64,000 nucleotides of DNA. It comes from UBA7328 sp965247965. GTDB lineage: Bacteria; Bacteroidota; Bacteroidia; Chitinophagales; Saprospiraceae. Below are positions 45,422 to 53,351 of this stretch, in pieces. Positions within the stretch are counted from its first letter, which is position 1; each line of letters begins with the position of its first letter. Position numbers and translations under genes: made by a program. The notes beneath the pieces were generated by a model that was given only the letters and a program-made list of their open reading frames with translations, was not told the origin of the DNA and searched no databases. The stretch lies in contig OZ252053.1 in NCBI GenBank assembly GCA_965247965.1, forward strand, positions 6,448,001-6,512,000, given 5' to 3'.

Positions 45422-45624
45422 AGCAGGTTTATCTTGTTTGTGAAAGAAAGATTTAAACAGTTCAGTGCGTAAAGAAATCAAAAAATATTCTGATTATTGA
45501 AATTTAATGAGGTACTTCTTTCATAGATTTTTTCCAGCATCGCGTTGACGAAAATGCATTATCTTCGTAAGTTGAGAATTACAGCTTCGATAAGAGTCTT
45601 ATATAAATAAATTTTAATAAACAA

Positions 45625-45937
45625 ATGGCGGTAGTAGCAGAAAAGAAAAGGAAAGATGTAGAATATTTAGCATTGAGTCTGCCAAACGGTGGATTTACGG
45701 ATGATGTATTTTACGAGCTTTGCCAATTGAATGACGATTTAAAGTTTGAAGGAGAAAATGGAGGAGTTTATAGAAAACGGTTGCCGATTGGCTTGGTTAA
45801 TAGACCCCTTTAACAAAGTGACCTATATTATCAGGCCTTTCCGGGAAGTTGAAAAAATGGGATTTGATGAATACTTGTCAGGCGAAAATGTTTTAGAAGG
45901 GTTTAAACTTAGAATGTCAGATCTGCTGAGCTTTTGA
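45625..45937 (+). pseudogene. Uma2-family (DUF820) protein with an internal deletion
   Basis: The first frame gives VEYLALSLPNGGFTDDVFYELCQLNDDLKFE and then leaves the family. Another frame from 45746 gives MEEFIENGCRLAWLIDPFNKVTYIIRPFREVEKM and GENVLEGFKLRMSDLLSF. Together these are the two ends of a Uma2 restriction-endonuclease-like protein of about 190 aa, with about half missing between FE and EKMEE. A TATCTTCG box lies about 60 bases upstream. Confidence 0.7.
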
Positions 45938-45962
45938 AATGTACGACAGTTCATCTCTGGTT

Positions 45963-46811
45963 TTACTGATCAAAATGAGATTTTAGAAAGTTTAATCCCT
46001 CCTGCGCAAACTGATCCTGACTTTCCGCAAACGGCCTCCATATGCACACCGCTCCAGCCAATTCCTGCACATTTGGCGTAAAACTTTCAATACTTATAAC
46101 TCCTTGATAATCAATAGCTTCTAAACCTCTCTTGAAATCATTCCATCTTGTCTGGCCACTGCCTGGTGCACCTCGATAATTCTCGGATACCTGTACGTGG
46201 ATAAGTTTGTCGCCTGCCGTATGGATGGCTTTTTCCAAATCAGGTTCTTCAATAGTCATATGAAAACTGTCCAGAAGAATTCGGGCGGATGGGTGGTCGA
46301 TGTCGTTGACCAATCGCACAACGTCCTCGGCTCTGTTGATCAGATCCGTCTCGAATCTATTCAATGGTTCTAGTGCGATTTTCAGATCGTTTGCTGCCGC
46401 CTTTTCACATACTATTCGAAGATTATGTACGGCTCGATCCCATTCAATCTTTCTTTGCTCATCACTGACCAACCGAGCCTTACCCACCGCGGAATACATG
46501 GGCCCTGCAACAAAATCGGTATTCCATTTTAAACACAAATCAAAACATCGATCAAGGTAATCAAAACAGACCTGATGTACTTTGGCATCTTGGTGTGTCA
46601 GATCTCTGGTGGGTCCGAATGCTCCGCAGACAATCGCCTTAAGGTCGCTATCCATCAACGCCTTTGCCACCTCGGGTGCATTAATGAGGCTCGGGTCTTC
46701 CACCGGAATTTCTACGTGGCTGAATCCCATCTTTTGGATTTTTGGAAAAAGAGAAATCGTCTCCGTTGTGAATGGAGATGTCCATAGCCAGGTGCTTACG
46801 CCGTATTGCAT
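45963..46811 (-). CDS. Sugar phosphate isomerase/epimerase (D-tagatose 3-epimerase-like)
   Basis: A 282-aa xylose-isomerase-like TIM barrel starting MQYGVSTWLWTSPFTTETISLFPKIQKMGFSHVEIPVED. Metal ligands are seen as Glu in IALEPLNRFETDLINRAEDV, Asp/His in ILLDSFHMTIEEPDLEKAI, His in HVQVSENYRGAPGSG, and Glu in GVISIESFTPNV. These match the E-D-H-E set of DTE/LTE enzymes, which epimerise ketoses at C3. Complete length. Confidence 0.87.
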   Translation of the reverse strand: MQYGVSTWLWTSPFTTETISLFPKIQKMGFSHVEIPVEDPSLINAPEVAKALMDSDLKAIVCGAFGPTRDLTHQDAKVHQVCFDYLDRCFDLCLKWNTDFVAGPMYSAVGKARLVSDEQRKIEWDRAVHNLRIVCEKAAANDLKIALEPLNRFETDLINRAEDVVRLVNDIDHPSARILLDSFHMTIEEPDLEKAIHTAGDKLIHVQVSENYRGAPGSGQTRWNDFKRGLEAIDYQGVISIESFTPNVQELAGAVCIWRPFAESQDQFAQEGLNFLKSHFDQ

Positions 46812-46907
46812 ATTTTTTCGTTGTTTGTTATACGGATTAGGGCTTGATAAATCGCGTGTAAAAAATAAGCAAAAAAAATTAGAAGTGGTTCTTAAGGGAG
46901 GAGATGT

Positions 46908-47108
46908 AGGGCAACCGCACCAAAATTGGATTAGTCCATTTTAGCCCACGACTTCAGTCGTGGGACAGATAATAGCTGAGTCCAATAACCGTTTTAACGG
47001 TTTTGAGAGATTCGACAAGTAGAAAACGGTTAAAAACCGTTCAATTAGGCTATTTAGCGATGCACCCACAACTGAAGTTGTGGGTTAACAGTTTGGTGCG
47101 GTTGCCCT
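46908..47108. mobile_element. MITE/REP-like element with internal hairpins and a 10-bp flanking repeat
   Basis: Terminal repeats agggcaaccgcaccaaa (46908-46924) and complement (47092-47108) enclose the hairpins cccacgacttcagtcgtggg and cccacaactgaagttgtggg and a third pair built on aaccgtttt...aaaaccgtt. ggaggagatg lies on both sides (46897-46906 and 47109-47118). There is no coding sequence. The stem words resemble targets or folds used by IS200/REP-type transposases, while the long direct repeat resembles IS4-type duplications; the mobiliser is unknown. Confidence 0.8.
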
Positions 47109-47168
47109 GGAGGAGATGCCGTATTGTATATGATGTAATTTTTTTGTTAGCCAATCGTCCTAAGAAAT

Positions 47169-48455
47169 CTATTCCGCATCACCACTAAGTAATTTTGTAA
47201 CCACATTGTCAAATTCAATCTTAAACTCTCCGTATTCCGAAGTGGCGGGCCCCGCAAATCCGGTATGGATTTTTTGAATTCGATTGTCCTTATCCAGAAA
47301 TATCAGGGTGGGGTAGGACTTGATTTTTTTTAAAAATCGAAACGCTTCAGTAGCCTCCTTTATATTGTAATATCCGCCATAAAGGATTTCGTATGGAAGA
47401 CCCTTTTTGTCTTTATACCTTTTGATTATTTCCATTGCCTTTTGTGGATCGCGATATTTTTCGAACGCTATTGCAATGATGTCGATTTGCTTCCTGGGAT
47501 TACTGTCGAGATAATCGATCAAAAAGTTGGTTTCATCCAAACAGTTTGGGCACCATGTACCCATTATTTTGATGATCTTTGGTTTTCCAGCGTATTGTTT
47601 ATCGGTGATTGACACCATCTTCCCTTCAGTATTCGGGAATGTAAAATTCACGGTTTGCGATAGGTCTACCGCTTCGGAAAACTCATAAGGATCGGTCAAT
47701 GAGGATTCGCCTGATTTTATACCTGACCAATTTGTTTTGTAGTGAATACCGGAGAGAAACCTTCCCAGAATATTCCCCGATTCCAAAATTTTGCCATCGA
47801 AGTAAAAAGCATGGGAGCCGTCAAAACAGGAAAGAAATAATTGACCTTCGCAGACCATTCCTTCCAAATAGCGGTAGTCACCGGTTTCGGTCATAAAGGT
47901 GCCATTGACCGCATTCCCTTCTTGTTCAAATTCGCCGATGGCGGGATATTCCGTTTCGGTTTCGATTTCTATTCGAACATCCCATTTACCGGTTATGTCT
48001 ATTTCGGATTCTTTGGGACAAAGATCGAATCTGTCTTTCTTGCCAAAACGAGCAACAAACGGTATTTTGTAATTATCTCTATAATGTACGTACCAGAAGC
48101 CCTCAATAACATTCTCTTTGTACTCTCCTGAAATATGTGTGTCAAATAGTGGAAAATCAATTCTGATAGTATCCTTTCCTTCTCGCTTATTTCTCCCGAA
48201 GACTATGTCGTCAACTTCAATCCGCTCAGAGCCGTTGATGATAGTCATTTTCAGTTGTTCGTCCGAGTCATAGGTCAAATTGAAATTAAAAGGAAGCTCC
48301 AGGTCATTTTTATTGGAATTAGGGTCATCCTCTAAAACCAAAACAGCTCGCCAAACTCCCGGCGGCAATTTGCTGTACGGGTATTTTACTTCCACGCATG
48401 CAGTTAGGATTGATGAGAATAACACAGAAAAAAGAAAATATTGTAGTGCACTCAT
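47169..48455 (-). CDS. TlpA-like thioredoxin-domain lipoprotein
   Basis: A 428-aa exported protein. The lipobox is SILTAC. Residues 25-260 are a beta-rich domain (DUF4369-type: FNFNLTYDSDEQLKMTIINGSERI, KENVIEGFWYVHYRD). Then comes a thioredoxin fold with the active site MGTWCPNCLDET and the cis-Pro in SYPTLIFLDKDN. It should be a membrane-anchored periplasmic thiol oxidoreductase, as in Bacteroidota resA-type proteins. It starts 9 bases after the hypothetical gene upstream, so the two are probably co-transcribed. Confidence 0.87.
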   Translation of the reverse strand: MSALQYFLFSVLFSSILTACVEVKYPYSKLPPGVWRAVLVLEDDPNSNKNDLELPFNFNLTYDSDEQLKMTIINGSERIEVDDIVFGRNKREGKDTIRIDFPLFDTHISGEYKENVIEGFWYVHYRDNYKIPFVARFGKKDRFDLCPKESEIDITGKWDVRIEIETETEYPAIGEFEQEGNAVNGTFMTETGDYRYLEGMVCEGQLFLSCFDGSHAFYFDGKILESGNILGRFLSGIHYKTNWSGIKSGESSLTDPYEFSEAVDLSQTVNFTFPNTEGKMVSITDKQYAGKPKIIKIMGTWCPNCLDETNFLIDYLDSNPRKQIDIIAIAFEKYRDPQKAMEIIKRYKDKKGLPYEILYGGYYNIKEATEAFRFLKKIKSYPTLIFLDKDNRIQKIHTGFAGPATSEYGEFKIEFDNVVTKLLSGDAE

Positions 48456-48464
48456 TTTTCAAAT

Positions 48465-48989
48465 TCAACTGGATCTATCACCTTTGAAATGGTCTTCCTT
48501 ATCTTCAAAAAGCACATTGAACGATGTCAGGCTTCCGTAAATTCGGGTCAAGTATTGTTGCAAATTGATCTTTTCTTCTTCAGCCAATTTATCGTTGCTG
48601 TTGATCCTTTGTTCCATTACTCTGAGACGATCTCGCACCATCACAATTTTATGAAAAAATGCTTCAATCGGTAGCTCTTTTCCCTTCAGATTGTCGTCGT
48701 GCGGTTGCAATACAAATTTTCCGCCCTTCCACTTCTCACTGAGTTCTGCGAGTTCTCCTATTCCATTCCAATCTCGTAGAATATTTATCAGCGATTTTTC
48801 CAATCGATCGTATGTCAATGCCTTCTCGCTTTCTACTGCTTCTACGATTTCCCAGCTTTTGTATTCTTTACCCAGCGGTTTAATACCATACTTCGTAAAG
48901 CACACTCGATACACTTTTGGTTCGAGTCCTATGATCACACCATCACCATAGGCGGGGTGTTTTACTCTTGATCCGATGCCTAAATCCAT
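48465..48989 (-). CDS. Hypothetical protein with an N-terminal Tudor/KOW-like patch
   Basis: A 174-aa protein beginning LGIGSRVKHPAYGDGVIIGLEPKVYRVCFTKYGIKPLGKEY, a small SH3-like strand pattern like that at the C-termini of UvrD/PcrA helicases. The remainder is helical and charged. Not recognised as a named family. It is encoded immediately upstream of the TlpA-like gene. Confidence 0.6.
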   Translation of the reverse strand: MDLGIGSRVKHPAYGDGVIIGLEPKVYRVCFTKYGIKPLGKEYKSWEIVEAVESEKALTYDRLEKSLINILRDWNGIGELAELSEKWKGGKFVLQPHDDNLKGKELPIEAFFHKIVMVRDRLRVMEQRINSNDKLAEEEKINLQQYLTRIYGSLTSFNVLFEDKEDHFKGDRSS

Positions 48990-49138
48990 GCTATCCTATT
49001 ATTTCCGTGTTCTATTAAGATAATTTCGTCCATTACTGGACTGGTTCTTGACAATAATCAATAATTATTAATTACTTATTATTGATTAATGGGTCACAGA
49101 AGATGTAGCGCACCATACAGTTTTCAGTCTACCGTCTC

Positions 49139-50449
49139 TCACTTCACTTCTTCATAATGATCATCCCAGTCCTTCACTTTGGGTGGCCCGATGCGCCCCA
49201 AAGACTTGCCAACCAACAAAGCTACTGTGGCATCACCTGTAACATTGGCTACAGTACGGCACATATCCAGAGGTCGGTCGACTGCAAAGATTAGCGCAAG
49301 CCCGGCCTCAGGTATACCCGCCTGCCCTAAAATAATAACCAACATAACCATGCCTGCACTCGGCACGGCAGCCGTCCCGATCGAAGCCAAAGTGGCAGTA
49401 AGTACGATGCCGATCTGAGCTCCTAATGCCAGATCCATTCCAAACGTCTGGGCGATAAATACTGCTGCAACTGCCTGGTACAGACTGGTGCCATCCATAT
49501 TTATTGTAGCTCCTATCGGAAGAACAAAACTCGCTACGTCTTTCTCGACACCCAAATGCTCTTCCACTCTTTCCATGGTAACCGGTAAGGTAGCGGCACT
49601 GGAACTCGTGGAAAAAGCCAATAACTGAGCTGGGGAAATGGCTCTATAAAATTCCAAAGGATTCTTACCGGTAAATACCTTTACTAAGGTCGGATATAAA
49701 ACAAAAACGAGTACTGACAAACCCAACAAGACTGTCAAAGAATATCCAATAAGAGCTTTGAAAATATCCGGCGTAGGAGATTCTGCTACCAATGCCGCCA
49801 AAAGAGCAAATACACCATACGGGGCGGCGAGCATGATCAAATCGATCAGTTTAAGAATGACCTCATTCAAGCCATCGAAAAAATCTTTCACTGGCTTGGC
49901 TCTCCTAGGGTCAACGAGAATCAGTCCAATACCAAAAAGCAGTACGAAGAAAATAACCTGAAGCATACTTCCATTATCCTGGAGAGCACCAAAAAGATTA
50001 GAGGGTACCAAATCTACCAACGGCTGTAATGGACCCGCCTCTTGCTGAGATTCGGCCATGATAATTTTCCCGGACGCATCATCGGCAAAATTATCCATTA
50101 GGATATTCCGCGTTTCTTCTTTGACAAGCCCTCCCGGTTTGATCAGATTCACCAAAATAAGTCCGGTGCTCACCGCAAAAAAAGTGGTAACGAGGTAGAT
50201 GGCAATCGTTCTCCCTCCCATTTGCGAAAGCTTTGATATGTCTTTTAAGTCCGATATTCCTTTGATCAATGAAGCTATAATGAGGGGAATGGCTATCAAT
50301 TTTAGTGCATTGATAAAAATGGTACCAAATGGTTTTACCCAATTGATGATAAAACTATTTCCTCCGGGAAATTGCACGGCGATCAGACCGGCTATTACGC
50401 CGAAAAGCATTCCCAATAAAATTTTCCAATGCAGTGCTAATTTTTTCAT
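49139..50449 (-). CDS. Dicarboxylate/amino acid:cation symporter (DAACS family)
   Basis: A 436-aa membrane protein of GltP type. There are about eight helices plus re-entrant loops. The serine-rich loop is AFSTSSSAATLPVTMERVEEHLGV, helix 7 holds the sodium motif PIGATINMDGTSLYQAVAAVFIAQ, and helix 8 holds AVDRPLDMCRTVANVTGDATVALLVG. All transport motifs are present. It imports acidic amino acids or C4-dicarboxylates with Na+ or H+; the specificity Arg/Asp pattern DRPLDMCRTVANVTGD favours glutamate/aspartate (inference). Confidence 0.9.
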   Translation of the reverse strand: MKKLALHWKILLGMLFGVIAGLIAVQFPGGNSFIINWVKPFGTIFINALKLIAIPLIIASLIKGISDLKDISKLSQMGGRTIAIYLVTTFFAVSTGLILVNLIKPGGLVKEETRNILMDNFADDASGKIIMAESQQEAGPLQPLVDLVPSNLFGALQDNGSMLQVIFFVLLFGIGLILVDPRRAKPVKDFFDGLNEVILKLIDLIMLAAPYGVFALLAALVAESPTPDIFKALIGYSLTVLLGLSVLVFVLYPTLVKVFTGKNPLEFYRAISPAQLLAFSTSSSAATLPVTMERVEEHLGVEKDVASFVLPIGATINMDGTSLYQAVAAVFIAQTFGMDLALGAQIGIVLTATLASIGTAAVPSAGMVMLVIILGQAGIPEAGLALIFAVDRPLDMCRTVANVTGDATVALLVGKSLGRIGPPKVKDWDDHYEEVK

Positions 50450-50506
50450 CCTATGCTAAGTAATATTCGATGATAACGAATTGGTCAATGCAAGTACAAG
50501 AATAAC

Positions 50507-51169
50507 TCATTTTCTCAATGCTCTGATCATTTCCCGCTTAGCTTTGGGGCCGGGAATTCTTTCTACTCTAAATCCCACCTTTTCTAATGTTCTTCTAAAA
50601 GAACCTTTAGCGCAGTAAGTTACGAGTATACTTCCTTTCCTTGTTAAAGAACGCATTTTTTTCATCATATCATCTTCCCAGAGATGAGGCTGTATGTCAG
50701 GTGCAAAGGCGTCGTAATATATGATATCGTACTTCGAATCGGTCTCAAATTTTTCCAATAAGACATTTTTCTTTATCAGGAAAAAGTTGTGAGTGATCTT
50801 ATTTTCCTCTGCCCATTCGCTATGATTAATCATATCGAATAATTCCTGACACTCCAGTATGCTCCCATAATTAAGCGCCATAATTGTAGATTCAGATATT
50901 GGATAAGCTTCAATGCCCGTATAGAAGCATTCAACTTTTTTGCCGTCGATATATTTTGCTGTCAATAAAGCATTGAGTCCCGTACCGTATCCCACTTCCA
51001 GTATCTTTACGGTACTGAGAGAACGATAATTTAAATAGTAGCGCAACCCAGCATTGAGAAAAACATGTCGACTCTCTTGAATAGCTCCATGCCTGGAATG
51101 ATAGGTTGCATCAAATAGAGAAGAATGTACGGAGGTAGAATCGTCGGACGTAATGACTACCTCATCCAT
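50507..51169 (-). CDS. mnmD: tRNA (5-methylaminomethyl-2-thiouridine)(34)-methyltransferase
   Basis: A 220-aa SAM-dependent methyltransferase with ILEVGYGTGLNALLTA and the signature YYDAFAPDIQPHLWEDDMMKKM, plus the closing YCAKGSFRRTLEKVGFRVERIPGPKAKREMIRA. It is the stand-alone MnmD half of MnmC, common in Bacteroidota. It methylates nm5s2U34 of tRNAs for Lys, Glu and Gln to mnm5s2U. Confidence 0.88.
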   Translation of the reverse strand: MDEVVITSDDSTSVHSSLFDATYHSRHGAIQESRHVFLNAGLRYYLNYRSLSTVKILEVGYGTGLNALLTAKYIDGKKVECFYTGIEAYPISESTIMALNYGSILECQELFDMINHSEWAEENKITHNFFLIKKNVLLEKFETDSKYDIIYYDAFAPDIQPHLWEDDMMKKMRSLTRKGSILVTYCAKGSFRRTLEKVGFRVERIPGPKAKREMIRALRK

Positions 51170-51192
51170 ACCTTATAAATAATGGCTTGGAT

Positions 51193-51321
51193 TTAAAAAA
51201 GAGGAATTATGAAACCGAAATCAGAGGGGCAACCGGTGCCGCGATTGCAGGCGGCAATGAGTAAAGCCAGCATAAAGATCGCAACAAGTCCGAGAATTGG
51301 AGAATTAATTTTCTTTTTCAT
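51193..51321 (-). CDS. Small lipoprotein
   Basis: The 42-residue frame begins MKKKINSPILGLVAIFMLAL and continues LIAACNRGTGCPSDFGFIIPLF. A lysine-rich start, a hydrophobic helix and the lipobox LIAAC leave a mature lipopeptide of only about 18 residues. It lies between mnmD and pdhB. Short proteins of this design occur at the same place in other Bacteroidota as far as I recall; function unknown. Confidence 0.65.
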   Translation of the reverse strand: MKKKINSPILGLVAIFMLALLIAACNRGTGCPSDFGFIIPLF

Positions 51322-51504
51322 TGTTCTTGCGTTATTCTGACGCCAAAAATACATGAATTTATCGGCACCCGTTTTTCATCGTGTTAGATTCCCGAATGTA
51401 ACGCATCCTGGTATCACATATTATGTAAATAGCGATGTTTAATCCACGGATTATTAATTTGAAAAGTTAGCCCGAGCAGCGTTTCTTTGCATAAAAAATA
51501 GAGC

Positions 51505-52503
51505 ATGGCGAGAACATTGACCCTAAGGGAAGCGCTTGGCGAAGCGATGTCTGAAGAAATGCGACGCGATGAATCCGTTTTTTTGATGGGCGAGGAAGTG
51601 GGCGAATACAGTGGTGCCTATAAAGTGAGCAAAGGCATGCTAAAAGAATTTGGTCCGAGGAGAGTTATTGACACTCCTATTACAGAACTTGGTTTTGCTG
51701 GAATCGGAGTCGGAGCAGCGATGAATGGCCTAAGGCCGATTGTCGAATTCATGACCTGGAATTTTGCGATACTCGCCTTCGATCAACTGGTCAACAATGC
51801 CGCTAAGACATTATCTCAATCTGGCGGTCAGTTCAACTGCCCGATCGTATTCAGAGGGCCATCAGGTTCGGCTGGCCAGCTCGCCCAGCAGCATTCGCAG
51901 ATGTTCGAAAGTTGGATGGCAAATTGTCCGGGATTGAAAGTGATTTCCATTGTCGATCCTGCAGATGCCAAAGGCTTGCTCAAATCTGCTATACGCGATG
52001 ACGACCCCATTTGTTTTATGGAATCAGAGCAACTCTATGGTTTGAAAGGGGAAGTGCCCGAAGAAGAATATCTGACGCCGATTGGAGTCGCTGCTATCAG
52101 AAAAGAGGGAATTGATGTAACGTTGGTATCTTTTAATAAGATGATGGAAATGGTCAAGAGAGCTGCTGTAGAATTGGAAAAAGATGGCATTTCCGCAGAA
52201 GTCATCGATCTCAGAACCATTAGGCCGCTTGATATTAAGACAATTGTAGAGTCTGTTGAGAAAACTAACAGATTAGTTGTGGTTGACGAATCCTGGCCCT
52301 TTGCAGGAGTATCATCGGAAATTGCTTATGAAGTTCAGAAATATGCATTTGATTATTTGGATGCCCCAGTGACACGGCTGAATGCCGCTGATACTTCTTT
52401 ACCTTATGCGCCGACTTTGGTAGAGGAATATTTGCCCAATCCAGAGAAAGTTATCAAGGCTGTGAAGGAAGTGATGTATGTGGGTCAACCCCGGAGCGTC
52501 TGA
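51505..52503 (+). CDS. pdhB: Pyruvate dehydrogenase E1 component, beta subunit
   Basis: A 332-aa transketolase-like subunit. The N-terminal MGEEVGEYSGAYKVSKGMLKEFGPRRVIDTPITELGFAGIGVGAAMNGLRPIVEFMTWNF carries the thiamine-interacting Glu and potassium-binding region. The C-terminal VIDLRTIRPLDIKTIVESVEKTNRLVVVDESWPFAGVSSEI is the standard ligand-binding half. It pairs with an E1 alpha not in this window. The last residues, YVGQPRSV, differ from the usual short ending: from about 52484 the frame runs into sequence attached to an IS5-like fragment. The active core is intact. Confidence 0.92.
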   Translation: MARTLTLREALGEAMSEEMRRDESVFLMGEEVGEYSGAYKVSKGMLKEFGPRRVIDTPITELGFAGIGVGAAMNGLRPIVEFMTWNFAILAFDQLVNNAAKTLSQSGGQFNCPIVFRGPSGSAGQLAQQHSQMFESWMANCPGLKVISIVDPADAKGLLKSAIRDDDPICFMESEQLYGLKGEVPEEEYLTPIGVAAIRKEGIDVTLVSFNKMMEMVKRAAVELEKDGISAEVIDLRTIRPLDIKTIVESVEKTNRLVVVDESWPFAGVSSEIAYEVQKYAFDYLDAPVTRLNAADTSLPYAPTLVEEYLPNPEKVIKAVKEVMYVGQPRSV

Positions 52504-52981
52504 AAGACCTCCCGGCGTTGGGCCTAAAATAGGACTTTCACTAATGGATGGTTTTGTCAAAGCAGACACACTTAGCTGGGATGCTTATAACGAAAGCAGT
52601 GATCTGATCAAACAGGCCGAGGCCTATAAAAAGCTGTATGGATATTATCCGGAACTCATCCAGGCAGATAAACTCTACGCCACAAACGACAACCGTAACT
52701 GGTGTAAAGAAAATGGAGTACGAATGACGGCTGCTCAAAAAGGGCATAAAAAGAAAATGTCAGCCTATAAAAAAAGAAAGCGAAAAAAGGAGTTTTCAGA
52801 ACGAAACGCGATAGAAGGCAAAATAGGGCAGGCCAAACAAGGATAACTCGTGCCGCGTCACGCGGTATGAACTGAACAGAATCAAAGCAAAACTGAAAGG
52901 TACATCTGAGTGCTGGATCGGGCTAGTATTGTTCTCCACCAACCTCGTGAAATTCGCCGAAACACAAGGATTCCTCTTCTG
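52500..52981 (+). pseudogene. IS5-like transposase, C-terminal fragment
   Basis: The text GPKIGLSLMDGFVKADTLSWDAYNESSDL, then YYPELIQADKLYATNDNRNW and SERNAIEGKIGQAKQG, is the catalytic C-terminal part of an IS5-type transposase. After QG a 22-base insertion with a perfect ccgcg-tca-cgcgg hairpin breaks the frame. The protein then resumes as YELNRIKAKLKGTSECWIGLVLFSTNLVKFAETQG and ends at 52981. The N-terminal half is missing. Confidence 0.8.
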
Positions 52982-52994
52982 AGGAAACCCTATT

Positions 52995-53265
52995 TAAGAA
53001 TGGGAGACGCATAAGGAAAATCAAACAAAATTCGGTAAAAGATGGTGCAATTACATGTGCAGTAACCTGTGCCGGTTCTTGTCCTTCGATTTTTGGAGCT
53101 GGGTTTTGTTCAGGATGTGGTTGTACTTATAATAATTGGCTCACTTCCGCAATAGGCGGATCAGAAGACGGAGATGTTTTTGAGGTAAGGCTGGTGAAAT
53201 CCCGAAGGGGAAAGAAAGATAAAATAGGAAAGGATAATATCAAGCGAATCGTATTTAATCAATGA
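52995..53265 (+). CDS. Cysteine-rich small ORF, start unclear
   Basis: A frame ending at TGA 53263 reads KDGAITCAVTCAGSCPSIFGAGFCSGCGC, followed by TYNNWLTSAIGGSEDGDV and a basic tail. Six Cys in the spacing C-x3-C-x3-C-x8-C-x2-C-x-C look like a small metal-binding or exported Cys-rich peptide. There is no ATG/GTG/TTG at a natural position, so it may be the tail of a lost gene. Function unknown. Confidence 0.35.
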
Positions 53266-53351
53266 CTTTTGCATTTTTCTTAGAAATGTAAACATGGTTT
53301 ATCTACTATCTATCTCTTTAAGTAGTCTCCGATCCAATTCTTGCAACCCAG

